Positions 25,544 through 34,535 are shown, counted from the stretch's first letter. The stretch is 39,647 bases of DNA from an uncultured Clostridia bacterium (GCA_937930535.1 CALGKJ010000156.1:1-39647); one strand, 5' to 3'. The notes: generated by a model not told the origin, from the letters alone. Translations and numbers: made by a program.

Positions 25544-26762
25544 AACATTGGTAAAAGATACAACAGTAAAAATATTATCCGTTGTGTTTGCGATACTCTT
25601 GTGGTTTTATGTAATAACTGAGCAAAATCCAGTAATAGAAAAAACCATCAGCATACCTGTGCAGCTTATAAATCAGGACTATCTTCAAAGAAATAATATG
25701 ATTATTATGGACAGCATTGACGGCTATAAGCTGAGTGTAGATATAAGGGCTAAAAATAAGATACTGGATAGTATCAAGGAGTCCAATATTACTGCCTTTG
25801 CGGATTTGAGCCTTGCAAATGTAGAAGGTGAAAACCGTATTCCTATTGTCATAAATGGCATACCAGCAGGAGTAGAGTCATATAAACCGTCACTTAACGT
25901 AATAAAAGTAAATTTGGAGCGCAGAGTTAGTGTTACCCATCCAGTCATTGTAAATATGATAGGTGAGCCGTCTCTGGGCTTGGCAGCTATGAAGGCTTTA
26001 GTAGACCCTGCTGATATAATTATATCCGGGCCTGCATCCTATGTGGGCGGAGTTCAGTCAGTATGGGTTGATGTTAATATAACAGGTGCAACCTCTGATC
26101 TAAATAAAAATCTCTCAATACGTCTTTTGAGTAAGGATGGAGGAGAGGTAACAAACGTAGATGTTGATACTCGCAGGGTAAATGTATTTGTACCTATTGG
26201 AAATACAAAGCTTGTACCAGTTGAATACGACGTTGCCGGCGAGCTGGCTGCGGGACGCATTTTAAAAAATATGTATTTGTATCCCAAGGAGATATTAATC
26301 GCAGGCAGACAAGATGTATTAGACAGGATAAGTTATATAAAAACCGAAAGATTGGATATGAGCGGAATTACTGAAAGTGTTGATAAAGAGGTAGGGCTTA
26401 AAATGCCTTTGGATATTGAGCTGGTGAATAAAGAGGAAAAAGTAAGAATAAATATTGACATAGAAGAAATAATAACAAAAACTGTTGATATCAGCGGTAT
26501 CGAGGTTAAGCATTTAAGCGACAATCTGATATATCAGCCTTTTAGTCAGAATGTCAAGGTAACGGTAAAAGGTGCTAAGAGTCTGGTGGATAATATAAGA
26601 TACGCTGTCAAGCTGTATGTGGATCTGAAAAATGCAAATGAAGGTACAAATACCGTGGATATAATGTGGGAGAAGAATTTAGAAATAGATATACTGGAAG
26701 TATTCCCCACAAAGCTGGATATAGAGGTTAAAAGAAGGGAAATGCCCATCATAAATCAGTAG
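25533..26762 (+). CDS. cdaR: YbbR-domain regulator of the diadenylate cyclase
   Basis: CdaR is a membrane-anchored extracytoplasmic partner that modulates CdaA. The 409-residue protein has one N-terminal membrane helix (KILSVVFAILLWFYVITEQNP, about 12-31) and several YbbR repeats, each ending in a pattern like VNVFVPIG or DIEVKRRE. The helix followed by a TEQNP motif is typical of the family. The start overlaps cdaA, so translation is coupled. A flavoprotein gene follows 34 bases downstream in the same direction. Confidence 0.93.
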   Translation: MNNKTLVKDTTVKILSVVFAILLWFYVITEQNPVIEKTISIPVQLINQDYLQRNNMIIMDSIDGYKLSVDIRAKNKILDSIKESNITAFADLSLANVEGENRIPIVINGIPAGVESYKPSLNVIKVNLERRVSVTHPVIVNMIGEPSLGLAAMKALVDPADIIISGPASYVGGVQSVWVDVNITGATSDLNKNLSIRLLSKDGGEVTNVDVDTRRVNVFVPIGNTKLVPVEYDVAGELAAGRILKNMYLYPKEILIAGRQDVLDRISYIKTERLDMSGITESVDKEVGLKMPLDIELVNKEEKVRINIDIEEIITKTVDISGIEVKHLSDNLIYQPFSQNVKVTVKGAKSLVDNIRYAVKLYVDLKNANEGTNTVDIMWEKNLEIDILEVFPTKLDIEVKRREMPIINQ

Positions 26763-26796
26763 CAGTTGTATAATATTTACACAAAGGAGAAAACCA

Positions 26797-28413
26797 ATGA
26801 GGTTAGAGCTGAATAATATAAAGTATTCATTGGCAGATACAGAATTAGATGAAGCTAAGTATCTTAGGTATTTGGCGTCAAAGCAGCTTAAGCTTAAAGA
26901 AAGTGATATAAAAAAGCTTAAGATATTAAAAAAATCAGTAGATGCAAGAAAAAAGGCTGAGATATTTCTTATATATTCACTGTTGGTAGATATTGAGGAC
27001 AGTAAATATTCTGAAAAACATACGGCAAACAAGGATACTGTAGTATATGAGCCTATGCAGGAAAAGAAGCTTGAGTATGGCAGCAGGAAAATTAATAACA
27101 GACCTATCATTATAGGTAGCGGGCCGGCAGGGTTGTTTGCCGGCTTAATTTTGGCTGAAAACGGATACAAACCTCTCATACTTGAAAGAGGAATGGATGT
27201 GGATGGAAGAGACAAAGCCATTAATCAGCTTTTTACAAAGGGAATATTTAATGAGGAAAGCAATATACAATTTGGCGAAGGCGGAGCAGGAACCTTTTCG
27301 GATGGCAAGCTGACCACAAGAATAAAAGACAACCGCTGTGATATAGTACTCAACAGATTTATACAAGCAGGAGCACCTAAAGAGATAGAGTATCTTAACA
27401 AGCCCCATATAGGCACTGATATACTAAAGCTTGTAGTTAAAAACATGAGAGAAAAGATTATTGAGCTTGGCGGAGAGGTTAGGTTTTTGTCCAAGGTAAC
27501 TGACATTATAGTACAAAATGATACTGCCAAGGCTGTAATAGTAAATGGTAAAGAGGAAATACAATCAAATATCATAATTGCCGCACTAGGACATAGTGCC
27601 AGAGATACATACAAGATGCTGCATACTAAAGGAATAAGCATGATACAAAAACCCTTTTCAATAGGCGTAAGAATAGAGCATCTGCAAGCTATGATAAATG
27701 AGTCCCAATATGGAAAATTTGCTGCACATCCCTTGCTTGGAGCGGCAGACTATATGCTTACTGCCAAGATAGAAGCAACAAACAGATCGGCATACAGCTT
27801 CTGCATGTGCCCCGGCGGTATGGTGGTGGCGGCAGGCTCTGAAAAGGACATGGTAGTTACAAACGGTATGAGTGAATACAAAAGAGATAGAACAAATGCC
27901 AACAGTGCCATGGTAGTCTCTGTAACACCCGAGGACTTTGGCAGTACAAGTCCCTTGGCAGGAATGAATTTTCAAAGGGTCTGGGAAATCAAGGCCTTTC
28001 AGGCAGGTGGAGGAGGCTATTATGCCCCTGCTCAGCTTGTAGGGGATTTTTTAAAGGGAACAGCATCAAAGAAATACGGAAAAATAAAGCCCAGCTATAT
28101 GCCCGGTACAAAGCTGACAGATATGAGACAGTGCCTGCCAGATTATATTACCAATACACTTGCCGCAGCATTAAAGGATTTTGACAGAAAAATAAAAGGC
28201 TTTGCGGATCATGATGCAGTAATGACTGGGGTAGAAACCAGAACATCAGCACCATTAAGGATAGTAAGGAAAGAAAATATGGAAAGTGAAAATATATCTA
28301 ATCTTTACCCCATAGGCGAAGGCGCAGGCTACGCAGGGGGAATAGTAAGCGCAGCAGTAGACGGCATAAAGCTGGCGGAGAGAATCATACAGGAATTTGA
28401 GCCAGTGGGATAA
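26797..28413 (+). CDS. FAD-dependent oxidoreductase of the COG2509 type
   Basis: This 538-residue flavoprotein belongs to a widely conserved but uncharacterised group of FAD-dependent dehydrogenases. The N-terminal domain (about 1-90) is helical and basic. The FAD-binding Rossmann fold starts at IIIGSGPAG (104-112). A GEGGAGTFSDGKL block near 148-160 is characteristic of the family. The C-terminus carries YPIGEGAGYAGGIVSAAVDG, which closes the FAD site. ATG at 26797 follows AAAGGAG. It is probably cotranscribed with cdaA-cdaR, and in many Clostridia it sits beside these genes. The substrate and physiological role are unknown. Confidence 0.88.
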   Translation: MRLELNNIKYSLADTELDEAKYLRYLASKQLKLKESDIKKLKILKKSVDARKKAEIFLIYSLLVDIEDSKYSEKHTANKDTVVYEPMQEKKLEYGSRKINNRPIIIGSGPAGLFAGLILAENGYKPLILERGMDVDGRDKAINQLFTKGIFNEESNIQFGEGGAGTFSDGKLTTRIKDNRCDIVLNRFIQAGAPKEIEYLNKPHIGTDILKLVVKNMREKIIELGGEVRFLSKVTDIIVQNDTAKAVIVNGKEEIQSNIIIAALGHSARDTYKMLHTKGISMIQKPFSIGVRIEHLQAMINESQYGKFAAHPLLGAADYMLTAKIEATNRSAYSFCMCPGGMVVAAGSEKDMVVTNGMSEYKRDRTNANSAMVVSVTPEDFGSTSPLAGMNFQRVWEIKAFQAGGGGYYAPAQLVGDFLKGTASKKYGKIKPSYMPGTKLTDMRQCLPDYITNTLAAALKDFDRKIKGFADHDAVMTGVETRTSAPLRIVRKENMESENISNLYPIGEGAGYAGGIVSAAVDGIKLAERIIQEFEPVG

Positions 28414-28500
28414 GTTATAGTTGAGAATCATTTCTTCCAGAAATAATTCTTATCCTAAACCCAAGCAAAGACAAAATGCTTTATAAGTGAGGTTAATATC

Positions 28501-30213
28501 GTGGAACGAGAAATACAACTAATACTGAATTCTACCCATGATGCAATGATAGCCGTTAATCTTGAGGGGGTCATTACCCTTTTTAATAAAGCCGCAGAGA
28601 GACTGACAAACATAAGCGTTGAATATGCACTTGGTAAATATGTAGGTGATGTGGTTAAGGACACGAGACTGCCCCTTATACTTATGAGCGGTCAATCAGA
28701 GCTTAATCAACAGCAGAAACTTGGGGGCATAAAAATTGTTACAAACAGGATGCCTGTAAAGGATGATGATGGCAGGGTAATAGGAGCAATTGCTGTATTC
28801 AGGGATATTACTGATGTTATAGAGCTTGCAGAGGAGATTACAAACCTGAATGAAATTCACAGCATGCTGGAAGCGATTTTTAATGCCACTCAGGATGCAA
28901 TATCAGTAGTAGACAACAAGGGCAATGGAGTTATGATAAATCCAGCATATACGAGAATAACAGGTTTATCAGAAAAGGATATAATCGGAAAGCCCGCTAC
29001 GGTAGATATTGCCGAAGGCGAAAGCATTCACATGAAGGTAATAAAGACTAAAAAGCCTATAAAAAATGCCTTTATCAAGGTGGGACCTAACCGTAAGGAG
29101 GTTTTGGTAAACGCCGCTCCCATAATGGTAGATGGAGAAATGAGAGGCAGTGTTGGAGTAATACATGATATATCGGAAATAAAGGCTTTGTCAGATGAGC
29201 TGAGACAAGCTAAGGAAATTATAAGAAAGCTGGAAGCAAAATACATCTTTGAGGATATAGTAGGAAGCGATCCGCTTCTGCTAACAGCTATAGATAAGGC
29301 AAGAAAGGCTGCTGCTACTCCAGCTACCGTACTGCTGTGCGGTGAGAGCGGCACAGGCAAGGAGCTGTTTGCGCACTCTATACATAATGCCAGTGAAAGA
29401 AAATATACCCAATTTGTAAGGGTAAATTGCAGTGCAATATCCGAATCCCTTTTGGAGTCCGAGCTGTTCGGCTATGATGAGGGGGCTTTTACAGGAGCCA
29501 AAAAAGGCGGAAAAAAGGGGCTTTTTGAGGAAGCAAACGGAGGAACAATATTTCTGGACGAAATAGGAGAAATTCCACTAAGCACACAAGCGAAGCTTTT
29601 GAGAGTGCTTCAGGAAAGAGAGCTTGTGAGAGTCGGAGGAACGAAGCCTATAAGTATCAATGTCAGAATAATAGCCGCAACAAATGCGAATCTTGAGGAA
29701 GCTATAAGAAATAATAAGTTCAGAAAGGATCTATACTATAGATTAAATGTATTTCCTATAAAGATTCCTTCTCTAAGATTTAGAAAAGATGATATTTACT
29801 CCTTGGTTAAGTTTTTTATAATAAAGTTTAATCAGCAGTACGGAAGAAATATACAAGATATAACTCCTAAGGCAGTACGTCTGCTTAAGGAATATGATTG
29901 GCCCGGAAATGTTAGAGAGCTTGAAAACATAATAGGCAGATCGATCATAAATATGAGAATAAATGAGACAATCATAATGGATACTCATTTGCCTCAGTTT
30001 GAAAAGCATATTGAAAAAAATAGTGTCATTTATGACAATGTTGAAGAAATGAAGCTGGATTTTAGTTTAGAGGAAATAGTGGAGCAGGCAGAAAAAATAT
30101 ATATAATGCGGGTTTTAGAGAAATGCAGTAACAATAAGACAAAGGCTGCAAAGCTGCTTAATATTTCTCTCAGAAGTTTGTACTATAAGATGGAGAAATA
30201 TGGAATAGAATAA
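28501..30213 (+). CDS. PAS-containing sigma-54-dependent transcriptional activator
   Basis: This 570-residue bacterial enhancer-binding protein activates sigma-54 promoters. It has two N-terminal PAS domains (about 1-105 and 120-230), then the AAA+ domain with Walker A GESGTGKE (281-288), the sigma-54 contact loop GAFTGA (328-333) and Walker B FLDE (351-354). A Fis-type helix-turn-helix ends the protein (NNKTKAAKLLNISLRSLYYK). All key residues are intact. The start is GTG at 28501 after GAGG. A -24/-12 promoter lies 230 bases downstream of its stop, before buk, with a strong dyad between them. It is therefore very likely the dedicated activator of the fermentation operon, comparable in role to BkdR of Bacillus. 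The PAS ligand is unknown. Confidence 0.95.
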   Translation: MEREIQLILNSTHDAMIAVNLEGVITLFNKAAERLTNISVEYALGKYVGDVVKDTRLPLILMSGQSELNQQQKLGGIKIVTNRMPVKDDDGRVIGAIAVFRDITDVIELAEEITNLNEIHSMLEAIFNATQDAISVVDNKGNGVMINPAYTRITGLSEKDIIGKPATVDIAEGESIHMKVIKTKKPIKNAFIKVGPNRKEVLVNAAPIMVDGEMRGSVGVIHDISEIKALSDELRQAKEIIRKLEAKYIFEDIVGSDPLLLTAIDKARKAAATPATVLLCGESGTGKELFAHSIHNASERKYTQFVRVNCSAISESLLESELFGYDEGAFTGAKKGGKKGLFEEANGGTIFLDEIGEIPLSTQAKLLRVLQERELVRVGGTKPISINVRIIAATNANLEEAIRNNKFRKDLYYRLNVFPIKIPSLRFRKDDIYSLVKFFIIKFNQQYGRNIQDITPKAVRLLKEYDWPGNVRELENIIGRSIINMRINETIIMDTHLPQFEKHIEKNSVIYDNVEEMKLDFSLEEIVEQAEKIYIMRVLEKCSNNKTKAAKLLNISLRSLYYKMEKYGIE

Positions 30214-30248
30214 GGTAAATAAGGTTAGTATCAGACATAATATAATAC

Positions 30249-30294
30249 CATGCAATAATTTGCAAAATACTAAGGCTTTGCAAATTATTGCATG
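30249..30294. promoter_or_regulatory. 18-bp perfect dyad, candidate activator binding site
   Basis: CATGCAATAATTTGCAAA (30249-30266) is the exact reverse complement of 30277-30294, with 10 bases between. Further TGCAAAA copies follow, at 30293 and 30304. The distance to the -24/-12 promoter (about 150-195 bases) is right for an upstream activating sequence of an enhancer-binding protein. It could also end the activator gene as a hairpin, but no T run follows. Confidence 0.6.
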
Positions 30295-30363
30295 CAAAAA
30301 ACTGCAAAACAAGTATTGGCTAAAATGTTAGATAAAGCATTTTGGTTAACTTTAACATTTGCT

Positions 30364-30404
30364 AATAAAATCAATAATTAATATTATTGATTTTATTGTT
30401 TTTT
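30364..30404 (+). terminator. AT-rich hairpin with T run, probable terminator of the activator gene
   Basis: AATAAAATCAATAAT (30364-30378) pairs perfectly with 30383-30397 around a 4-base loop and is followed by GTTTTTT. The stem is long but has only two G-C pairs. It may alternatively help bend DNA between the activator site and the promoter. Confidence 0.5.
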
Positions 30405-30441
30405 GGGGGCTGGTGAGTTTTATATCAAAATAAATATAAAA

Positions 30442-30458
30442 TTGGCATACAACTTGCA
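30442..30458 (+). promoter_or_regulatory. Sigma-54 (-24/-12) promoter of the buk-ptb-vor operon
   Basis: TTGGCAT-N4-CTTGCA gives GG at 30444-30445 and GC at 30456-30457 with exactly ten bases between, and TGGCA and TTGCA on consensus. Transcription would start near 30469, so the family B repeat at 30.48 kb lies in the 5' leader of buk. Confidence 0.85.
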
Positions 30459-30478
30459 TATTATATTTAACAGTTGCG

Positions 30479-30527
30479 TTAAGGTTTTAGCTTAAAACTT
30501 AGATTATACCAAGCTAAAAACCTAGAA
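30479..30527 (+). repeat. Structured intergenic repeat family B, copy 3 (buk leader)
   Basis: AGGTTTTAGC (30482-30491) pairs with GCTAAAAACCT (30513-30523) with one bulged A. The 21-base loop differs from copy 1 at only two positions. The downstream GCAATAAC part seen in the other copies is absent. The element begins about ten bases after the predicted sigma-54 start point. Confidence 0.62.
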
Positions 30528-30600
30528 TACTGAATTCTACTACTATCTATATATCATTTCCAGTATTACAAACTTTATAATGGCAAGGAGTGATTAGTTA

Positions 30601-31683
30601 ATGGTTAGAGAAAACCTTTTGGTTATAAACCCAGGTTCTACTTCGACCAAGGTAGCAATATTCAGAAATGGGGACAACATAATACAAAAGAATTTGAATC
30701 ATTCAACAGAGGAAATTGACAAATTTGAGAAAATTACAGACCAATATCAATACAGAATGATGATAATACTAGAATGGCTTAAGGAAATAAATATAAGTGA
30801 AAAAAGCCTTGCTGCCGTGGTGGGAAGAGGAGGGCTGTTGAAGCCCATGCCAAGCGGTACATATAAGGTTACAAAGACAATGATAGAAGATTTGAAAATC
30901 GGTGTTCAGGGTGAACACGCATCAAATCTGGGAGGCATTATTGCAAAGGGTATAGCTGATGCTGAGGGTATCCCAGCATTTATTGTAGACCCTGTGGCGG
31001 TGGATGAATTTGAGGATGTTGCTAGAATATCAGGTATGCCTGAAATACCAAGAAAATCACTGGTACACGCCTTAAATGTAAGGGCAGTAGGCAGAAGGGC
31101 AGCCAGAGACATGGGAAAAGCACTGGCGGATGTAAACCTTATAGTAGCTCATCTAGGCGGAGGAATATCCATTGCACCACTTAAACAGGGTAAAATCATT
31201 GACGTAAACAATGCAAACGAGGGAGGTCCCTTTTCGCCAGAAAGAGCAGGGGGATTGCCTAACGGTGCAATAATAAAAATGTGCTATTCGGGCAATTACA
31301 CTCAGGCAGAAATGAAGAAAAAAACTGTAGGCAAAGCAGGACTTGTTGGATATCTTGGAACCAATGATGCAAGAGATGCAATCAAAATGATAGAAAATGG
31401 AGATAAAAATGCTGATTTGATATTTGATGCTATGGCATACCAGATAGCAAAGGAAATAGGAGCTATGGCGGCAGTACTAAAGGGCAAGGTTGATGCTGTA
31501 GTGCTTACAGGCGGCATAGCGTATTCAAAACTGCTATGTGAAAGAATCAGCAGAAGAGTGCAGTTTATTGCTCCTGTTAAGATATATCCCGGAGAGGATG
31601 AAATGCTGGCACTTTCAGAAGGAGCTCAAAGAGTTTTAAGCGGAGAAGAAAGAGCAAAAATATATGAGGATGAGGTGAAATAA
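30601..31683 (+). CDS. buk: Butyrate kinase family acyl kinase, first copy
   Basis: This acetokinase-fold enzyme converts an acyl phosphate (butyryl-, isobutyryl- or isovaleryl-phosphate) plus ADP to the free acid plus ATP. The 360-residue protein shows the ATPase-fold phosphate motifs NPGSTSTK (10-17), AHLGGGIS and the GPFSPERAGGLP block typical of butyrate kinases. ATG at 30601 is the first gene after the -24/-12 promoter and the family B hairpin. It is followed one base later by ptb, implying coupled translation. A second, clearly distinct buk lies after ptb. The vor genes downstream suggest branched-chain rather than straight-chain substrates. Confidence 0.95.
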   Translation: MVRENLLVINPGSTSTKVAIFRNGDNIIQKNLNHSTEEIDKFEKITDQYQYRMMIILEWLKEINISEKSLAAVVGRGGLLKPMPSGTYKVTKTMIEDLKIGVQGEHASNLGGIIAKGIADAEGIPAFIVDPVAVDEFEDVARISGMPEIPRKSLVHALNVRAVGRRAARDMGKALADVNLIVAHLGGGISIAPLKQGKIIDVNNANEGGPFSPERAGGLPNGAIIKMCYSGNYTQAEMKKKTVGKAGLVGYLGTNDARDAIKMIENGDKNADLIFDAMAYQIAKEIGAMAAVLKGKVDAVVLTGGIAYSKLLCERISRRVQFIAPVKIYPGEDEMLALSEGAQRVLSGEERAKIYEDEVK

Positions 31684-31684
31684 A

Positions 31685-32587
31685 TTGATTAAGGCATTTG
31701 ATCAAATTTTAAAGGCGGCTAAGGAAAAAGGACCAAAAACTATTGCTGTGGCAGTAGCACAGGATGTTGACGTGTTAAGTGCTGTTAATAGTGCAAAGGA
31801 TTTAGGCATTGCGGACGTAATACTTGTTGGAGACAAAGACGAAATCGAAAAATCAGCAGAACAATGCGGAGTAGAATTATCCAAATTTGAAATAGTTGAC
31901 ATAAAGGAAAAAGCAGAAGCATGCAGAAAGGCTGTGGAATTGGTATCAACAGGCAAGGCACATCTGGTTATGAAGGGACTGGTTGATACATCTGTAATTC
32001 TTAAGGCTGTACTTGATGAACAAATAGGCTTAAGAACAGGAAATGTGCTTTCACATGTTGCAGTGTTTGATGTACCCGGCTATGACAGATTATTCTATGT
32101 AACTGATGCAGCAATGAGCATGTATCCTAATCTGGAGCAAAAGAAGCAGATAATAGAGAATGCAGTAACGGTTGCAAATGCCTTAGGCAATGATAATCCT
32201 AATGTTGGAGTTATTGCCGCAGTTGAAAAGGTTAATCCAAAGATGCAGGCAACCTTGGATGCGGCTGAGCTTGTTAAAATGAACAAGGAAGGTCAATTGA
32301 CAGGCTGTGTAGTAGCAGGACCATTTGCACTGGATAACGCTATTTCAGTAGAGGCTTCAAAGCACAAGGGAATCACTGACCCAGTAGCAGGCTATGCGGA
32401 CATACTTATGCTTCCAAGCATTGACGCAGGAAACGTTTTATACAAATCCTTGGTTTTCTTTGCTAAAGCTAAAAATGCCGGAATAATAGTTGGAGCAAAA
32501 GCCCCTGTTGTTCTGACCTCAAGAGCAGACTCAGACGAAGCAAAGCTGAACTCAATAGCTATAGGCGTTCTGATGGCGAGTGTTTAG
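31685..32587 (+). CDS. ptb: Phosphate butyryltransferase
   Basis: Ptb exchanges CoA for phosphate on an acyl-CoA, giving the acyl phosphate used by the kinases on either side. The 300-residue protein is of the PTA/PTB family (LVMKGLVDTSVILKAVLD, then AGPFALDNAISVEASKHKGI), with the usual butyryl-type length. The start is TTG at 31685, one base after the previous stop, with AGGTGA upstream. An 8-bp hairpin overlaps its stop codon. Chain specificity cannot be read from motifs. Confidence 0.95.
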   Translation: MIKAFDQILKAAKEKGPKTIAVAVAQDVDVLSAVNSAKDLGIADVILVGDKDEIEKSAEQCGVELSKFEIVDIKEKAEACRKAVELVSTGKAHLVMKGLVDTSVILKAVLDEQIGLRTGNVLSHVAVFDVPGYDRLFYVTDAAMSMYPNLEQKKQIIENAVTVANALGNDNPNVGVIAAVEKVNPKMQATLDAAELVKMNKEGQLTGCVVAGPFALDNAISVEASKHKGITDPVAGYADILMLPSIDAGNVLYKSLVFFAKAKNAGIIVGAKAPVVLTSRADSDEAKLNSIAIGVLMASV

Positions 32588-32619
32588 GTAAACACTTTGG
32601 GAGTTTTTCTTCGAAAAAC
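32579..32619 (+). other. Two short intercistronic hairpins at the ptb stop codon
   Basis: AGTGTTTA (32579-32586) and TAAACACT (32589-32596) form a tight hairpin over the ptb stop. GTTTTTC/GAAAAAC with a TTC loop follows at 32603-32619. No T run is present, so termination is unlikely. RNA processing or stability is possible. Confidence 0.4.
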
Positions 32620-32680
32620 GTCCATGGCGTTGGAGAGTAATTCGATATAGGCAGTAGGCTAATATTAAGGAGGGTACAAA

Positions 32681-33757
32681 ATGCAAGAAATATTTAGATT
32701 GCTGATTATAAATCCTGGCTCTACTTCAACTAAGATATCCATATTCGACAATGAAAAGCCTGTTATGGAGCAAACCTTAAGGCATACAAATGAGGAACTG
32801 GCACCATACAAAACAATACTTGATCAGTATGAATTCAGAAAAAATGTAATATTGGATACACTAAATACTAATGGAATAAATATAACTAAGCTAAGTGCAG
32901 TAGTAGGAAGAGGCGGACTTTTAAAGCCTATGGAGGGCGGCACTTATCAGGTTAACGAAAGAATGCTGGAGGATTTAAGAATAGCCGCAATGGGTCAGCA
33001 TGCTTCAAACCTTGGGGCAATAATAGCCAATGAGATAGCATCACAGCTTAATATATCTGCCTTTATAGTAGATCCAGTGGTTGTAGACGAAATGGATGAC
33101 ATTGCGAGAATTTCTGGTATGCCGGAAGCAGACAGAATAAGCATATTCCATGCACTAAATCAAAAGGCTGTGGCAAGAAGAGCAGCAAAGGACATAGGCA
33201 AGGCATATGAGGACGTAAATCTTATAGTTGCGCATATGGGTGGGGGAGTATCAGTAGGTGCACATAGAAAAGGTAGAGTAGTAGACGTAAATAACGCACT
33301 GGACGGAGAAGGTCCTTTTTCTCCTGAAAGAACAGGGGGACTACCTGTTGGAAGCCTTATAAAGCTTTGTTATTCAGGGAAATATACATTAGAAGAAATG
33401 AAAAAGAAGGTTGTAGGAAAAGGCGGCTTGGTTGCCTACCTTGGAACAAATGACGGCAGAGATGTTCAGAAGATGATAGCAGAGGGAGACAAGAATGCAG
33501 AGCTTATATATAAAGCTATGGCATATCAGATCGGTAAGGAAATCGGGGCTTGTGCAGCAGTTCTGGAAGGAAAGGTAGATGCCATATGCTTAACAGGGGG
33601 CTTGGCATACAACAAGATGTTTACCGATATGATCGCAGAGATGGTTGAATTTATTACAGAGGTAAGAGTATACCCCGGTGAGGATGAAATGATAGCTCTT
33701 GCTGAGGGCGGACTAAGGGTACTAAGAAAAGAAGAAGAAGCAAGAATATACGCATAG
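32681..33757 (+). CDS. buk: Butyrate kinase family acyl kinase, second copy
   Basis: This 358-residue paralogue of the first kinase has the same motifs ([28 protein letters not shown]) but is diverged along its whole length, so this is an old duplication rather than a recent copy. ATG at 32681 has a strong AAGGAGGG. Together with ptb and the vor genes it should regenerate ATP from acyl phosphates. Two kinases in one operon suggest different acyl preferences, for example isobutyryl versus isovaleryl, but this is inference. A dyad begins three bases after its stop codon. Confidence 0.94.
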   Translation: MQEIFRLLIINPGSTSTKISIFDNEKPVMEQTLRHTNEELAPYKTILDQYEFRKNVILDTLNTNGINITKLSAVVGRGGLLKPMEGGTYQVNERMLEDLRIAAMGQHASNLGAIIANEIASQLNISAFIVDPVVVDEMDDIARISGMPEADRISIFHALNQKAVARRAAKDIGKAYEDVNLIVAHMGGGVSVGAHRKGRVVDVNNALDGEGPFSPERTGGLPVGSLIKLCYSGKYTLEEMKKKVVGKGGLVAYLGTNDGRDVQKMIAEGDKNAELIYKAMAYQIGKEIGACAAVLEGKVDAICLTGGLAYNKMFTDMIAEMVEFITEVRVYPGEDEMIALAEGGLRVLRKEEEARIYA

Positions 33758-33760
33758 AAT

Positions 33761-33799
33761 ATAGTTTTGTGGAACTGAAAATAGAGATAACAAAACTAT
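33761..33799 (+). other. 10-bp dyad after the second buk
   Basis: ATAGTTTTGT (33761-33770) pairs exactly with ACAAAACTAT (33790-33799), with 19 bases between. It overlaps the first possible start codon of the following ATPase (33798), which is one reason to prefer the later start. Confidence 0.4.
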
Positions 33800-33854
33800 G
33801 ACGTCAGTACTTGTATTTGATAGTAAAGTGCTGATATTGGATAAGGATGGTTTT

Positions 33855-34535
33855 ATGTTTAATGAAAAAAGAATAAGGATTATAACCGGTCACTATGGAA
33901 GCGGCAAGACTGAATTTGCAGTAAACTATACACTGGGTCTTGCTGACAAGGGCGTTAAGACAGCCATAGTAGACCTTGATATAGTAAATCCATACTTTAG
34001 ATCCAGAGAGCTGGAGCCTGTCTTTAATGAAAAGGGTATAAGAGTAATATCCTCATCAATAAAAGGCTTGGCAGGAGATTTACCGGCATTATCCCCTGAG
34101 GTTTATACGGTTTTCCATGATAAATCCTATCAGGCGGTATTTGATGTAGGAGGAGATAAAGTAGGAGCAACAGCCTTAGGGCGATATCACGAATATCTTG
34201 ATAATGAACCCTACGACATGCTTTTTGTACTAAATGCAAACAGAAGGCAGACAAAGGATGTTGAAGGAGCAGTAAAATACCTTAAATCAATAGAAGAAGG
34301 TTCAAGACAAAAAGTAACTGCCCTTGTTAACAATACGCATCTATGTGGAGAAACAACTATTGATGACATAATAAGAGGTCAGGAGCTATGCGAGAAGGCG
34401 GCAAAGGAGCTTGGCATACCAGTGAAGTATATTGTTGTGGAAAAACGCTTTGCCGACATGCTGCCGAAAGAAATGGAAGGTGAAGTATTCCCCATAGACA
34501 TTTATATGAAGCGACCTTGGGAAGACGAAGCTTGA
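33855..34535 (+). CDS. P-loop ATPase of unknown function in the fermentation operon
   Basis: This 226-residue nucleotide-binding protein has an N-terminal Walker A (TGHYGSGKTEF, residues 11-21) and then IVDLDIVNPYFRS. That arrangement is like SIMIBI-class ATPases (MinD/CooC/ParA-like) in which an Asp follows the second strand. VFDVGGDKVG is the likely Walker B/switch. No membrane or DNA-binding segment is evident. I prefer ATG at 33855, with AAGGATGG just upstream, to an in-frame ATG at 33798 that has no good ribosome site and lies in a dyad. It is embedded between buk and the oxidoreductase genes, so a role in cofactor insertion or assembly of that iron-sulfur enzyme is plausible but unproven. 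Confidence 0.85.
   Translation: MFNEKRIRIITGHYGSGKTEFAVNYTLGLADKGVKTAIVDLDIVNPYFRSRELEPVFNEKGIRVISSSIKGLAGDLPALSPEVYTVFHDKSYQAVFDVGGDKVGATALGRYHEYLDNEPYDMLFVLNANRRQTKDVEGAVKYLKSIEEGSRQKVTALVNNTHLCGETTIDDIIRGQELCEKAAKELGIPVKYIVVEKRFADMLPKEMEGEVFPIDIYMKRPWEDEA

Noticed and set aside
28424-28450. Hairpin AGAAT-C-ATTTCT / AGAAAT-A-ATTCT before the sigma-54 activator as a terminator
   Set aside because: The stem has a mismatch and is AT-only in parts, and no T run follows. It may be a weak pause site but cannot be called.
30601-33757. The two buk genes as a frameshifted or recently duplicated gene
   Set aside because: Each is full length with all motifs, they are separated by ptb, and they differ along their whole length. 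They are old paralogues.
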